Under the pieces are notes generated by a model that did not search any database, had not been told where the DNA came from, and was given only the letters and a program-made list of their open reading frames with translations. From Bdellovibrionales bacterium (GTDB lineage: Bacteria > Bdellovibrionota_C > UBA2361 > SZUA-149 > JAGRAN01), in the NCBI GenBank assembly GCA_020434585.1, contig JAGRAN010000070.1, positions 1-41,497 on the forward strand: a stretch of 41,497 bases of DNA, in the 5' to 3' direction. Below are positions 24,818 through 35,950 of this stretch, one piece after another (the first letter of the stretch is position 1; every line of letters begins with the position of its first letter). A program made the translations under genes and the position numbers.

Positions 24818-26014
24818 ATGAAACTTTTGCGTGAAGGCGGTTTTATGAAGAATCGACAAGCGTTGCTTTCGCTTGGAATTCTTGGAGGTGGACTTTTTAT
24901 TGCTTGGGTCTTGATGGCGTTTCGCACAAGTCCGCCCAAGGCCGAAGCTAAGCGTGCGGCAGCTTTGGTCTCGATTGAAGAGGTCTCGCCAATTGATGTG
25001 ACTCGGACGATTAGTGGATTTGGGACGGTTGAAGCTGTTAGAGATGTCGAATTCCGCCCACTGGTAAGCGGCGAGGTGGTGAGTGTGCACCCGCAGCTTC
25101 AAGTTGGCGGGAGGATTGCTGAAGGCGAAGAGCTGGTTAAAGTCGATCCTCGCGATTATGAAATCGCAGTAGAAAGTGCGAAGGCGGCTCTTGAGCAGGC
25201 ACTGTTCGAACTCAAGTTGGAAGAGGGCAATCAAGTTGTTGCCAAGCACGAATGGGGGCTGCTGGAAGGAGAGGTAGAGCGCAGCAAGCTTGGCGAAGAA
25301 CTCGCTTTACGAAAGCCTCATTTGCGGGCCAAGCGAGCTACTGTCAATGCTGCTAAAAGCGCGCTCAGGAAAGCGGAGCTAGATTTGGAGCGGACTGTTA
25401 TTACCAGTCCGTTCAATGCTGTCGTGTTGGAGGAGTCGGTAGAAGCCGGTAAGTTTTTGAGCACGCAAAATGCGTTTGCGCGTTTGGCTTCGACGGAGGC
25501 TTTCTACGTTAGAGTGCGAGTTCCCAGGAGTGACCTGGAATGGCTCGACTTTGACGCCAACAGCAGCGGTGCTCTGCAGGTAAAAGTTTTTCAGGATATG
25601 GGAAGTGGCCACGAACTGGAGTGGAACGCCCGCTTTGTGCGGGTTCTTGGAGACGTTGACCTAGTTGGTCGAATGGCGCAGCTGCTGGTGGCCGTTGACC
25701 GTCCGCTAGACTCTAAGGAGGATCCACTGCTTCTCGGTTCTTACGTCCGCGTAGAGATCCCGGGCAAGCGTGTCCACGGGGTTTATCGCATTCCACGTCG
25801 TGCGCTGCGTGAAGGCTCTGTCGTTTGGATTGTTGGCAAGGATAATATGCTCGAGGTTGTTAAGGCCGAACCGGCTTTCTCGCAAAAAGACTGGACCTTC
25901 ATCAAAGCTGAACTGCCTCAAACTGCTCGCATCGTTACTAGCTCAATAGAAGGAGCGATGCGAGGCATGATCGTTGAAGTCGCGCTGCCCAGCAAACTAA
26001 CGGAGCCAACTTAG
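24818..26014 (+). CDS. RND efflux periplasmic adaptor (membrane fusion protein)
   Basis: I choose the ATG at 24818 (398 aa), which has an AAGGTG site just upstream; a frame from 24740 overlaps the previous gene, and an ATG at 24845 is also possible. One N-terminal hydrophobic span anchors it in the inner membrane. The barrel-sandwich half-motifs surround a coiled-coil hairpin: SGEVVSVHPQLQVGGRIAEG near 92-111, and TVITSPFNAVVLEESVEAGK near 195-214. It links the RND pump to the outer-membrane channel. The stop overlaps the RND gene start (TAGTG). Confidence 0.92.
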   Translation: MKLLREGGFMKNRQALLSLGILGGGLFIAWVLMAFRTSPPKAEAKRAAALVSIEEVSPIDVTRTISGFGTVEAVRDVEFRPLVSGEVVSVHPQLQVGGRIAEGEELVKVDPRDYEIAVESAKAALEQALFELKLEEGNQVVAKHEWGLLEGEVERSKLGEELALRKPHLRAKRATVNAAKSALRKAELDLERTVITSPFNAVVLEESVEAGKFLSTQNAFARLASTEAFYVRVRVPRSDLEWLDFDANSSGALQVKVFQDMGSGHELEWNARFVRVLGDVDLVGRMAQLLVAVDRPLDSKEDPLLLGSYVRVEIPGKRVHGVYRIPRRALREGSVVWIVGKDNMLEVVKAEPAFSQKDWTFIKAELPQTARIVTSSIEGAMRGMIVEVALPSKLTEPT

Positions 26015-29000
26015 TGAATTACACTCCAGGAAGCGCGAGCGCCGCAGGCGGCGAGAGCAACGTTCGAGAAGGGGCCATCGCCTGGATGGCGCGCAACTCT
26101 GTTGCAGCTAACCTTCTGATGGTGATCTTCCTTGTCGGAGGATTCATAGTTAGTACTCAAGTTAAGCAAGAAGTTTTCCCGGAATTTTCGACAGACATTA
26201 TCAGAGTTTCTGTTCCGTATCCTGGAGCTAGTCCAGCTGAGGTTGAAAAGGGAATAGTGCTTTCAATCGAGGACGGCGTGCGTGGGCTTGAAGGCGTTAA
26301 GCGTGTAACTTCAACTGCCAACGAGGGCGCTGGAACTGTCGTTGTCGAACTTTTGACCTCAGCCGATCGTTCGAAAGCTCTGCAGGATGTTAAAAACGAG
26401 GTTGATCGCATCACCTCATTCCCTGAGGACGCAGAGCGTCCGGTCGTCAGTTTGGTGGAAAGCAGAAAACAAGTTGTTCATTTGCTTATTTACGGCGGCG
26501 AAGATCGCTTAGGCCTGCGTCAGCTCGCGGAGCGGGTGAGAGACGACTTGGTTCAGCGGCCAGGAGTCACCTACGTGGAGCTCGGTTTAGCTCCTGAGCT
26601 CGAAATTTCGATCGAGATCCCGCAAGAAACTCTGCGCAGACTCAACCTAACTATTGAAGAAGTGGCATCAATTGTTCGCCGTTCAGCGCTGGAACTTCCG
26701 GCGGGGCAGGTTAGAACTAAGGGCGGCCAAATTCTGCTTAGAACGCAGGAGCGTCGCGACTACGGCTATGAGTATAACGACATTCCAATCGCAACCACCG
26801 CCGATGGAACGGTCGTGCGTCTTGGAGATGTAGCCCAAATCAAAGACGGATTCCAAGAAACAGATGAAGAAGCCAGCTTCAATGGCCAGCCTGCAATATT
26901 TGTAAATGTGTACAGGGTCGGCGACGAGACTCCGCAGGCAGTTTCGCAGGCAGTCCATGACTACATCGACTACATAACGCCGGAGCTGCCGGATGGAGTT
27001 GGGCTCACCATTTGGCGCGACACTTCTGAAATTTACCGCGACCGGATGGGTCTCTTGCTTAAGAATGCGGTACTGGGTTTAGTGTTAGTGTTGGTGCTTT
27101 TGGGACTGTTTCTGGATCCAAAGCTGGCCTTTTGGGTCACGTTGGGAATTCCGGTATCGGTGCTGGGCTGCTTTCTGTTTTTTCCATTTACTGACGCATC
27201 GATTAACATGATTTCTCTGTTCGCGTTTATCGTAACGCTAGGGATTATTGTTGACGACGCGGTTGTTGCTGGAGAAAACATTTACGAAAAGCGCGAGAAA
27301 GGTCTCGATGCGTTGAGTGCCGCAGTTGTTGGAACGCGTGAAATTAGCGGCCCGATAACATTTGCTGTGCTGACTAATATTGTGGCTTTTCTACCGCTGT
27401 TTTTTGTGCCGGGTATTAGCGGAAAGTTTTTTCGACAGATTCCTTCTGTCGTCGTCGCAGTCTTTATTGTCTCGTTAATTGAATCCCTTTTTGTCCTGCC
27501 GGCTCACTTGTCTCACTTAGGTAAGGACAATGCCTTTTGGAGGGCTCTGCGAAAGCCAGGCGTGACAGCATCCAGAAAGCTTGATTATTTTATAAATGAG
27601 ATTTATGCCCCGGCAGTTTTAAAGTTCATTAAGTATCGCTATGCGACGTTTGCTGCGGCGATAGCAAGCCTGTTTGTAGCCACTGGTGTTGTTCTCGGTG
27701 GCCATCTTACCTTTACCTTTTTACCAAAGATCGACGCAGATTTGATTACTGCCCAGGCAACTCTTCCGTTCGGAGTGCCGTTGGCGGAATCGCGTCACGT
27801 GCAGGATTTGCTTCGCGAAGCTGCCAAGCGCGCAATCGAGAAGAACGGAGGCGAGAGTATTGCCAAAGGAATTTACAGCCAAATTGGCCAGGGTCTTGCC
27901 GGATTCGGACCCGGCCCCGCTTCCTCGCGTTTGGGCGGCAGCCATATTGTTGCTGTTCAGGTTTCGCTTGTGTCCTCTGAGTTTCGCGACATCAGTGGAG
28001 GAGATTTTTCTCGAGCTTGGCGCAGTGAAGTTGGCCAAATTGTTGGACTTGAAAACCTTTCGTTCATCGCGTCAACTGGGGCAAGTGAAGGTGCGGCAAT
28101 CGAATACAATTTAAGTCATCGTTCGCGAGAGACTGTTGAAGCTGCTGCACGAGAGTTGACGTCCCTGTTGGAGGAATATGAAGGAGTAAAAGACACCGAT
28201 GACGGTGTCTCAAACGGCAAGCGTCAGTTGAGCTTCACAATTAAGCCTTCTGCCAGAAGCTTAGGGATCACTGCGCAAGATCTAGGACGGCAGGTGCGTT
28301 CGGCCTTTTATGGCGCTGAAGCACTGCGACAGCAGCGGGGCAGAAACGAAATCAAGGTCATGGTACGTTTGCCGAAAGACGAACGGGAGTTGCTCCAAAC
28401 CGTCAGTGATCTCGTGATTAGGACGCCCAGCGGAGGAGAGGTTCCTTTCTCTGAAGCTGCTGAAGTTAGCGAAGGACGATCTTATACTGAAATTAAGCGA
28501 CGAGACGGCAGCAGAGTAGTTACGGTTAGCGCAGACGTCGATGAGTTAGTAACTAATGCTAACAAGATTAGCGAGCAGCTCGCATTGAACGAAATCCCTA
28601 AACTGAAGAAAAAGTATCCTGGGTTGTCGTTTAGTTTGGGTGGTGAGCAAGAAGCGCAGCAGGAGTCGCTTGGGGCTCTGGCTGTTGGCTTCGTCGTTGC
28701 GCTGCTGGCAATTTATGCTTTGCTCGCTGTGCCCTTTAAGAGCTACGTGCAGCCGCTGATCGTAATGCTGAGCATTCCGTTTGGAATCATTGGTGCAATC
28801 GGCGGACATTTTATGCTTGGCTACGGCTTAAGCATCATCAGCATGTTCGGAATAATCGCTCTGTCGGGAGTGGTGGTAAATGACTCTCTTGTTTTGGTGG
28901 TTACTGCCAACAGAATGCGAATAGAAGAAGGACTGAGTGCATTCGACGCAATTTGTGCAGCGGGAGTTCGAAGGTTTAGGCCGATCTTACTAACATCGCT

Positions 29001-29247
29001 CACAACTTTTTTCGGACTTGCTCCAATGATTTTCGAAACGTCCGTTCAAGCTCGCTTTCTTATTCCAATGGCGATATCACTGGGATTTGGCATTTTGTTT
29101 TCGACTGTAATCATATTAATTATCGTGCCGGCCGCGTATTTGATAATAGAGGATGTTCACGATGCGTTTAGTGCAACTGAAGGCGCAATTGAGACAGAAC
29201 CGCTGTCGAAACCGAACGATCAGCACATCAGAGCAGTTGGGCAATGA
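26014..29247 (+). CDS. RND efflux transporter, inner-membrane permease
   Basis: The 1077-aa protein starts at a GTG overlapping the adaptor stop. It shows two repeats of six membrane helices with large periplasmic loops, as in AcrB-type HAE1 pumps. Proton-relay acidic residues are visible in TM4 (GIIVDDAVVAGENIYE, about residues 411-426), with the matching C-terminal segment SIISMFGIIALSGVVVNDSL near 946-965. The N-terminus carries the usual WMARNSVAANLLMVIFLVGG amphipathic start and first helix. It should export hydrophobic compounds or toxins using the proton gradient. Substrate range is unknown. Confidence 0.95.
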   Translation: MNYTPGSASAAGGESNVREGAIAWMARNSVAANLLMVIFLVGGFIVSTQVKQEVFPEFSTDIIRVSVPYPGASPAEVEKGIVLSIEDGVRGLEGVKRVTSTANEGAGTVVVELLTSADRSKALQDVKNEVDRITSFPEDAERPVVSLVESRKQVVHLLIYGGEDRLGLRQLAERVRDDLVQRPGVTYVELGLAPELEISIEIPQETLRRLNLTIEEVASIVRRSALELPAGQVRTKGGQILLRTQERRDYGYEYNDIPIATTADGTVVRLGDVAQIKDGFQETDEEASFNGQPAIFVNVYRVGDETPQAVSQAVHDYIDYITPELPDGVGLTIWRDTSEIYRDRMGLLLKNAVLGLVLVLVLLGLFLDPKLAFWVTLGIPVSVLGCFLFFPFTDASINMISLFAFIVTLGIIVDDAVVAGENIYEKREKGLDALSAAVVGTREISGPITFAVLTNIVAFLPLFFVPGISGKFFRQIPSVVVAVFIVSLIESLFVLPAHLSHLGKDNAFWRALRKPGVTASRKLDYFINEIYAPAVLKFIKYRYATFAAAIASLFVATGVVLGGHLTFTFLPKIDADLITAQATLPFGVPLAESRHVQDLLREAAKRAIEKNGGESIAKGIYSQIGQGLAGFGPGPASSRLGGSHIVAVQVSLVSSEFRDISGGDFSRAWRSEVGQIVGLENLSFIASTGASEGAAIEYNLSHRSRETVEAAARELTSLLEEYEGVKDTDDGVSNGKRQLSFTIKPSARSLGITAQDLGRQVRSAFYGAEALRQQRGRNEIKVMVRLPKDERELLQTVSDLVIRTPSGGEVPFSEAAEVSEGRSYTEIKRRDGSRVVTVSADVDELVTNANKISEQLALNEIPKLKKKYPGLSFSLGGEQEAQQESLGALAVGFVVALLAIYALLAVPFKSYVQPLIVMLSIPFGIIGAIGGHFMLGYGLSIISMFGIIALSGVVVNDSLVLVVTANRMRIEEGLSAFDAICAAGVRRFRPILLTSLTTFFGLAPMIFETSVQARFLIPMAISLGFGILFSTVIILIIVPAAYLIIEDVHDAFSATEGAIETEPLSKPNDQHIRAVGQ

Positions 29248-29582
29248 AAAGAAAGTTAATTCTGCTCGCTCTAATGCTATTGGCGCTGTGGGCGCCGGAT
29301 GTGATGGCGGATTGTGCGGATCTGGAGGACGAAACTTGGCGTAGGGTCGAATTTGCGGGACGTTGTGAAGAAGATTCTGACTGCATTAGGGTTGATGCGC
29401 CATGTCCTTTCGGTTGCGATGCGTATATCAACAAGAAGAATGAGAAGCGTGTGAGATCTGCGTTCAATAAATATTATGTAAAATGCGGCACATGCAAACA
29501 CGAATGCACGAGTTCGCAAGGAACCGTTAGCTGTGTTAAGAAATCATGCAAGCTAGTCCCTCCCGGGCAGTTGCAAAACTAA
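29244..29582 (+). CDS. Cys-rich exported small protein coupled to the RND gene
   Basis: The ATG overlaps the RND stop by 4 bases, so translation is coupled. The 112-aa product has a clear signal peptide (KRKLILLALMLLALWAPDVM, then Ala-Asp) and ten Cys in the mature part, including CEEDSDC, APCPFGC, KCGTCKHEC and SCVKKSC. They would form several disulfides in the periplasm or outside. Similar short proteins with ECxxxxDC-type spacing occur in delta-proteobacterial genomes, but I cannot name a function. The position suggests an accessory role in the efflux system or a toxin-like product exported by it. Confidence 0.78.
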   Translation: MKRKLILLALMLLALWAPDVMADCADLEDETWRRVEFAGRCEEDSDCIRVDAPCPFGCDAYINKKNEKRVRSAFNKYYVKCGTCKHECTSSQGTVSCVKKSCKLVPPGQLQN

Positions 29583-29676
29583 ACCATTAAGTTTCTGATT
29601 TAGTTCTTGATCAATCGGCTCGATTTCGAGAGTCTAGCGAAGTTGTGACTGGTTAAAATTATCGGGTAAATCAGGT

Positions 29677-30528
29677 ATGTCTTCCAAGAAATCTAAAATT
29701 TGTGTTCCGACAGACGAAGTGCGTTACGCGCTTTACGAGAATTCAGTTCAGGACGCGCCGGAACAGGCTCGGCTTTTCGAGAGATTCTACAAGGATGCAG
29801 GCGGAGCGGACCCCCAAGTTCTTCGCGAGGACTTTGCGGGCACTTTTTGGATTTCGTGCGAATGGGTTAAGGCCGGTGATCGTCGTCAAGCGGTCGCGAT
29901 TGATAACTGTGAGAGTCCTCTGAATTATGGCAGACAGACGCACTATGCCGACCTCACTGCCGCTCAGCAGGAACGCGTGCTGATTCTAAAGCAGGACGTG
30001 CGCGATCGAATTCAGCCTGGAGTTGATGTCGCCGCAGTCTGCAATTTTTCGTTTTATGGTCTTAAGACCAGGGCCAGCCTTCTAGAATACATGCGTTCTG
30101 TGCATGCATCGCTTCGCAGCGATGGTGTGTTTGTTTTGGAAATGGTCGGGGGGCCAGGCTTTATTCGCATCCCGGAAAAAGAAACGCGAACTCATCGCCA
30201 TGAATCTGGGCCAAAGAAGGGAAAAAAATGGTACACCTATCGCTGGCTTCACAAGTCGTTCGATCCGATCAGCCGCAACGGCGTTTATTCGATCGAATTT
30301 CGGATGGCATCTGGCGAGCGCTACAAGGACGCTTTCGTTTACGACTGGCGGGTTTGGACGATACCTGAAGTGCTCGACTGCCTGGAAGAAGCTGGCTTTT
30401 CTAATTCAGCAGTGTACTGGGAGATGGATGAGGAAGACGACGACGGGGAAGTCTTTATCAAGACTGACCGCGGTTTGGACGACGACGACACTTGGCTGAG
30501 CTACGTGGTCGCCAAGCGAGCAAAATAG
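29677..30528 (+). CDS. SAM-dependent methyltransferase, class I
   Basis: The 283-aa protein has a class I fold signature: VLREDFAGTFWISCEWVKAG, then VAIDNCE at the end of strand 2 (about residues 48-76), AAVCNFSFYGLKTRASLLEY (about 113-132) and GVFVLEMVGGPGF for strand 5. The first loop is less Gly-rich than usual (EDFAGTF). Lys/Arg-rich and acidic surface stretches (EMDEEDDDGE) are present near the C-terminus. The substrate is unknown. It stands alone, about 95 bases after the Cys-rich gene and 286 bases before the giant secreted protein. Confidence 0.8.
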   Translation: MSSKKSKICVPTDEVRYALYENSVQDAPEQARLFERFYKDAGGADPQVLREDFAGTFWISCEWVKAGDRRQAVAIDNCESPLNYGRQTHYADLTAAQQERVLILKQDVRDRIQPGVDVAAVCNFSFYGLKTRASLLEYMRSVHASLRSDGVFVLEMVGGPGFIRIPEKETRTHRHESGPKKGKKWYTYRWLHKSFDPISRNGVYSIEFRMASGERYKDAFVYDWRVWTIPEVLDCLEEAGFSNSAVYWEMDEEDDDGEVFIKTDRGLDDDDTWLSYVVAKRAK

Positions 30529-30814
30529 CGCTCCATTGCTAACTGAGGCGAACTCTCAAGATAACGGCAAGAATTACCCTCAGTTGCGGCAGCGTAATGT
30601 TACAGAAGTCAGCGTAGCGTCTCGCGCTTATTTACCCGATTAAATTATAGTCAAACTCCCGGGTCTAATCTTAAGCGTTTTCAGTAGCTTACTGCGCTTG
30701 CCCCTTATCTCTAGTGCCAAAGTTTTGGCGGGCAGTGTAGCTGAGGAGCGGGTCAGGGCAGGCGAGGGTTTTGCAATGCATTAAGTCGAGCGCCTGTACG
30801 GCGCCTATGACCGA

Positions 30815-33800
30815 GTGCAGCTAGTGATTGTTAGTAAGTTTTGCCGCCCAGCAGTTCTGTTGTTCGCCGCAGTATCAACTGCGCTGTGTGCGGTGCATCC
30901 AGCATTCGGGGCTCCTGCTCAGCCGATAACTAACGTTCCGTCGAAGAAAGCTTTCGTAGAGAATATTGGTCAGCTTAATCCGGCCGTTCGCTTTTACATC
31001 GATATTGATTCCGGCCGAGCGTTTATCAACGAACGTGGCATCAGCTATCGTGTTGCGTCCGGGCCAAAAAGCGGCATTGCGTTTAGGGAACTTTGGCAAG
31101 ATGCCCAGCCGTCTGGGCTTCATGCACTGGCGAAGCGTCAAACACAACTATCATTTGCCAAGGGGCTTGGTGCGAAGGTCGCTCCGGCATCTGCCTTTAG
31201 TACGTTGCAGTTCAAGAATGTGTGGCAGGGTATTGATATATCATTGAAGGCCCTAACGGCTAATTTTGAGAAGTTCTTTATCGTTCAACCTGGGGCAGAT
31301 GTTTCACGAATTGCTGTTAAGGTTGAAGGTGCTCGAGCACTGAATGTCGGCGGGCAGGGGGACCTTGAAGTCGAATTCGACTCGACGAAACTCTCGTTTA
31401 CTAAACCATTTGCCTATCAGCAGGTAGGCTGGGAACGCAGACCGGTTGAAGTTCGCTACGCAGTCAAAGACGGCTCATATGGCTTCGAGCTCGGAAGCTT
31501 CGACCCCGAATATGCAGTTGTGATTGACCCAATCTTGGCGTCTACGTTTCTGGGTGGTGATGGGCAGGATGTAATTTCAGAAATTAAAGTCGACGGCTCC
31601 GGTAATATTGTTGCGGTCGGATGGACTCAATCAACGGATTTCCCAACAACCGTTGGCGCCTATGACAGAATTTACAGCACGACACGCGATGCGTTCGTAG
31701 CAAACATAAGTGCAGATGGGACTACTCTGATAGCTGCGACATATATCGGCGGCGACGGACTCGATAGTGCGACTTCACTCGCGCTTTCCGGAGGAAGCGT
31801 GTACGTCGCAGGTTGGACAGACTCGACTGACTTTCCTGCAACAGGTGGTGCATACGATGAAGAGGGCGACGGTCGTGACGCGTTTATTGCCCAATTCAAC
31901 TCTGCGTTGACCAGTCTGATAGCCGCAACCTATTTTGGCGGGGCTTCCAGCGACTATGCGTTTTCCGTTTTAGTGGACAGCGGCGACGTTGTTATTGCGG
32001 GAGATACTCAGTCGAGTGACTTTCCAGTCACGGTTGGAGCGTATGACGAGACAGTTGAGGCGCGAGATTCATTTGTCGCTCGATTTAACGGTACGCTGAC
32101 CACTCTAATTGCTTCGACTGCGCTGGGTGGCGCGAATGACGAATTTAGCGCGGTGTTAAGGCGCGATCCAAGTGGCGCATTGATTGTCGTCGGCGATAGC
32201 TTGTCGGATGATTTTCCCACGACGACAGGGGTTGTCGACGAAGTTCGCAATGGGCGCGACGTTTTCATTTCCAAACTTAGCGCAGATCTTACCACTTTAT
32301 CTGCCTCTACCTTTCTCGGTGGATCCGCGGATGAATATGCTAGTGACCTGGCATTTAATTTAAGTGGGGGATTGGTGGTTGTCGGTGAGACTTTGTCGAC
32401 TAATTTTCCAACTACGACTGGCGCAGCTGCTGAGACCAGCAATGGCTCTCGGGACGTTTTCGTTGCTGATTTGGATTCGAATTTAACCACAATTAATGTC
32501 GCAACGTATCTAGGCGGCAGTGTCAGCGACTACGCCGAGGCTGTGGTGATAGATTCGGCCGGTGCAGTCTATGTAGTCGGGTCGACTGACTCGACAAATT
32601 TCCCCGTGACAGAAGGTGCGTATACCGAAGTCTATAACGGTGGACGCGACATCTTTGTCGCGAAACTCGACAATATTTTAGGGGCCGTGTTGGCGGCAAC
32701 GTATGTCGGCGGAATTGGGTTCGAGACAGCGGATACTGCAGCCTTAGCGCTCGATGGGAGCATTGTGTTTGCCGGGAATACGTTGTCAATTCTCTATCCA
32801 GTAACCGGCACCGCGTATCAGACATCGCACACGAATAACGGACCGGCCGATGGATTCATTACCCGAATCACAAATGATCTAGCTGGAGTCGTCGTTCCCG
32901 TCGTAACCGATGTCGCTGCTATCACTGCAGACGGAACATATATCGAAGGCGCCGCGATTGATTTCACAGTCATCTTCTCGGAGGCCGTCAACGTTAATAC
33001 CTCAGGCGGCACTCCAAGCATTGCAATGAATAGCGGCGGGGTCGGATACTATTTGTCAGGCTCAGGAACAAACAGTCTATCCTTTCGCTACACCGTCTCA
33101 GTCGGCGAAAATTCCGCGGACCTAGACTATCAATCAAGCGCAGCACTGAATCTCAACGGTGGAACTATAACCAGTGTCTCGACTGCATTAAATGCTAATC
33201 TAACGTTTTCCTCTCCTGGAGCTGTTGGTTCTCTGAGCGAAGGCTCAAGCATAGTTATCGATACTACCGCCTTGCAGCCGGTGATAACGTCACCGCTAAA
33301 CCAGTCTGCGACGAACAATCCTACCCCCACCATTGTCGGAACTGCTGAGCCCCTCGCTAATGTAGAAGTATTTGAGGGCTCAAATTCTTTGGGGAGTACC
33401 GCAGCTGATGGTGCAGGTGCATGGTCGTTCGTTGTTCCCACAGCTTTAGCAGACGGACCCTATTCATTTACTGCGGTAGCAACAGACTCGTATGCACACG
33501 TCAGCGATCCGTCGATACCGGTTAATGTCACCGTAGACACTGTGGCACCTGGCGCCCCTGTCATCTTAGATCCAGTAGAAAGTCAAACTTTGACGACCAA
33601 CTATCCACCGATAAGCGGCACTGCGGAAGCGCTGGCTGTCGTTGAGGTATTTGCTGGAGCCATCTCACGAGGTACTACGACTGCGGATGCAGCTGGAAAC
33701 TGGAACTTTGTCCCAAGTGCCCCAATTAGCGACGGAGACTACGCGCTAGAAGCGAGCGCGGCCGATGCTGCTGGAAACACGAGTGTATTATCTACGGCTG

Positions 33801-35893
33801 TTAACGTTACGATTGACGGCACCCTTCCCGGAGCGCCGGTGATTAACTCGCCGCTAAACGGGAGCCACGTTGCTGACACGACGCCGACGATAAGCGGCAC
33901 TTCGGACGCGGATGTCTCGATCGAAGTTTTCGATGGTGCACAGTCCTTGGGCACGACTACTGCTTCAGGTTCGGGCAGTTGGACGTTTGTCCCTGCGCAG
34001 GCACTGAGTGAAGCGCTGCACACGCTTACTGCTAAAGCTAGTGATGGTCAGCAAACCAGCCCGTCATCGAGTGCGGTCGTAGTAACTGTTGATGTAACAG
34101 CACCTGCGGCTCCAGTGGTAACAGCACCGCTGCATCAGGAGATATTCTCGGATACGCAGCCGCTCTTTGCAGGGACAGCAGAAGCATTGAGCAATGTGAC
34201 CATTGTAGTTGACTCTGCCGACGCCGGAAACGTAGCTGCTGACGCGGCTGGCAATTGGAGCATGCAGTCCCAGGCAGTTCTTGCTGAGGGGCCGCATACG
34301 GTAAGTGCTCGCGCAACAGACTTGGCCGGAAATACTGGTCCGAACGCAGTTACGGTGAACTTCACAATTGATTCAGAGGCAGGAAGTCAAAGCGAAGGCG
34401 GAAGCGAAGATAGTGACGGTGACGGACTGACTGATGCCCAGGAAATTCTGCTGGGTACTGATCCTAACAACCCCGACTCGGATGGCGACGGTGTTGAGGA
34501 TGGACAGGAGGTTACGGATGGGAGTGACCCGCTCGATTCGGGCAGCGCTATTCCGGTTCTTGGAACTACTGTGTGCAGTGAGTGGAACGGCTACCTTTCG
34601 ATGCTCAATATAATGGAGCACGTTAATATGAGTTCGCACACCGTTAGCCTGCAAACAACACTTTTCGATATCAATGGCGCAGCACAAAGCACTTTCAATT
34701 TTAACATTCCGGCCGGCGCACAATTTGATGTGTTAGTGCACGATATGCCGGGGCGAGTTCCAGACTCGTATGGTAGGGTGTGCACCAGCCACAACGGGGC
34801 TCCCGGAGATATCGACGGCCGAATGGTCTACTACCGACTTGACCAGTTTGGTGGATATCAGTTTGCCTTTGCTATGCCATTTTCGAATGCAGCAGTTGGC
34901 AGCCAATTTGCTCCGTTTAATACCTATCAGCCGAGTTATGCGACCTCAGAGTTAGCCAATTTGGTAGCTAACTGGATTCAACTAACAAATGTCACCGCGG
35001 CCGCGCAGGCGGGAGATTTGTATTACTACGGTATGGACGGGGTCGTTCTAGGGTTTGAAAAAGTGACGCTACCGGCAGGGGCTCGGCGTGATTTTTCAGC
35101 GCACCAGTTCGGCGCAAGCATGATCGGAACAGTCGAATGGCGACCGGAAGAATCTGAGGCCAGCTTCCAGTTTCGCAATGTGCGCTACTACTACAATAAT
35201 GGCGACTTCTCAGCGAATGATTTCATGACGGCGTCTCAATTTGATGGCTTAAAGGGCAGCGGCAAGCTGCTCGTTGCGCCACTAGATACGTCGACCGGCT
35301 CCTCAATTCTTGAGATTAGTAATGTGGCCAACGTAGCCAACAACGCTCAAGTTAAAATCTATTCGCAAAGTGGAACTTTGGTTCATTCCGGATCTTACGC
35401 AATCCCCGCCAAGGGCTCGTACCATTTGATTACTGACTCAATTCTTTCCGGGACAAAAGGAGTAGCGCAGATCCAAGGCAGTGTCGCCAGCGGTCTGGTT
35501 GTTACTGCGATGCAATACGGCCGCGGGGCAGGCGGCGAGCTGCTATATCAATACGGGATTGCAGCCCGCGAAGCGCTGGGCGTAGTACTGCGAGGTTCCT
35601 ACAACACTTACATCGGTCAAAACTGTGAACTACTGCTCTCAAATACAACGAACGCTCCGCAGTCACTCAATTTAAAGATGACGCGTCTTGACGGAACCGC
35701 AGTGTTGGGCAGTGGAATTGAGTTGCTTGTCCCCGCAAATGGCCAGATAAGTCTCGACATCTGCGGCAACGATATACCTGATACTTACGGGGTGGTGACT
35801 GTGGACGCGGATAATCCCAACACAATCGTTGGAACGGTGGTTAGAAAGGGCTTTAACAATCAATACCGCTTCCCTACGCCTCTCAGGCAATAA
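30815..35893 (+). CDS. Giant secreted SBBP/Ig-like/TSP3 protein, 1692 aa
   Basis: Start is a GTG at 30815; a second GTG at 30824 is equally possible. A signal peptide ([20 protein letters not shown]) is followed by the N-terminal domain that commonly precedes SBBP repeats ([20 protein letters not shown]). Then come seven SBBP beta-propeller repeats (about residues 240-690; recurring DFPTT-GAYD and GRDAF-VA), an intermediate beta domain (about 695-815), and four Ig-like repeats of about 92 residues (820-1187; recurring [14 protein letters not shown] pattern). A calcium-binding TSP3-like stretch follows (1198-1240; [12 protein letters not shown]), then a 450-residue C-terminal region I do not recognise. 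It is probably a surface or released adhesion protein. There is no sortase motif. Confidence 0.9.
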   Translation: MQLVIVSKFCRPAVLLFAAVSTALCAVHPAFGAPAQPITNVPSKKAFVENIGQLNPAVRFYIDIDSGRAFINERGISYRVASGPKSGIAFRELWQDAQPSGLHALAKRQTQLSFAKGLGAKVAPASAFSTLQFKNVWQGIDISLKALTANFEKFFIVQPGADVSRIAVKVEGARALNVGGQGDLEVEFDSTKLSFTKPFAYQQVGWERRPVEVRYAVKDGSYGFELGSFDPEYAVVIDPILASTFLGGDGQDVISEIKVDGSGNIVAVGWTQSTDFPTTVGAYDRIYSTTRDAFVANISADGTTLIAATYIGGDGLDSATSLALSGGSVYVAGWTDSTDFPATGGAYDEEGDGRDAFIAQFNSALTSLIAATYFGGASSDYAFSVLVDSGDVVIAGDTQSSDFPVTVGAYDETVEARDSFVARFNGTLTTLIASTALGGANDEFSAVLRRDPSGALIVVGDSLSDDFPTTTGVVDEVRNGRDVFISKLSADLTTLSASTFLGGSADEYASDLAFNLSGGLVVVGETLSTNFPTTTGAAAETSNGSRDVFVADLDSNLTTINVATYLGGSVSDYAEAVVIDSAGAVYVVGSTDSTNFPVTEGAYTEVYNGGRDIFVAKLDNILGAVLAATYVGGIGFETADTAALALDGSIVFAGNTLSILYPVTGTAYQTSHTNNGPADGFITRITNDLAGVVVPVVTDVAAITADGTYIEGAAIDFTVIFSEAVNVNTSGGTPSIAMNSGGVGYYLSGSGTNSLSFRYTVSVGENSADLDYQSSAALNLNGGTITSVSTALNANLTFSSPGAVGSLSEGSSIVIDTTALQPVITSPLNQSATNNPTPTIVGTAEPLANVEVFEGSNSLGSTAADGAGAWSFVVPTALADGPYSFTAVATDSYAHVSDPSIPVNVTVDTVAPGAPVILDPVESQTLTTNYPPISGTAEALAVVEVFAGAISRGTTTADAAGNWNFVPSAPISDGDYALEASAADAAGNTSVLSTAVNVTIDGTLPGAPVINSPLNGSHVADTTPTISGTSDADVSIEVFDGAQSLGTTTASGSGSWTFVPAQALSEALHTLTAKASDGQQTSPSSSAVVVTVDVTAPAAPVVTAPLHQEIFSDTQPLFAGTAEALSNVTIVVDSADAGNVAADAAGNWSMQSQAVLAEGPHTVSARATDLAGNTGPNAVTVNFTIDSEAGSQSEGGSEDSDGDGLTDAQEILLGTDPNNPDSDGDGVEDGQEVTDGSDPLDSGSAIPVLGTTVCSEWNGYLSMLNIMEHVNMSSHTVSLQTTLFDINGAAQSTFNFNIPAGAQFDVLVHDMPGRVPDSYGRVCTSHNGAPGDIDGRMVYYRLDQFGGYQFAFAMPFSNAAVGSQFAPFNTYQPSYATSELANLVANWIQLTNVTAAAQAGDLYYYGMDGVVLGFEKVTLPAGARRDFSAHQFGASMIGTVEWRPEESEASFQFRNVRYYYNNGDFSANDFMTASQFDGLKGSGKLLVAPLDTSTGSSILEISNVANVANNAQVKIYSQSGTLVHSGSYAIPAKGSYHLITDSILSGTKGVAQIQGSVASGLVVTAMQYGRGAGGELLYQYGIAAREALGVVLRGSYNTYIGQNCELLLSNTTNAPQSLNLKMTRLDGTAVLGSGIELLVPANGQISLDICGNDIPDTYGVVTVDADNPNTIVGTVVRKGFNNQYRFPTPLRQ
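31538..32885 (+). repeat. Seven SBBP-type protein repeats
   Basis: Within the giant protein, seven units of about 63-65 residues share the pattern LGG-x-x-D, then VVGxTxSxDFPxTxGAY, then GRDxFVAxL. Together they would make one seven-bladed propeller. DNA identity between units is low, so they are old repeats. Confidence 0.85.
33276..34375 (+). repeat. Four Ig-like protein repeats
   Basis: Four tandem units of about 92 residues each begin near PVI-SPL-x, carry xPTIxGTAEAxxxVEVF, and end in VTVDxTAPGAP. They match bacterial Ig-like adhesin modules. They separate the propeller from the calcium-binding TSP3 segment. Confidence 0.85.
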
Positions 35894-35950
35894 TACTAAT
35901 TGCCGCCTCGTGGACTGCTAAGTAAAATATCGTCAACAAAGGAGCAGGGC

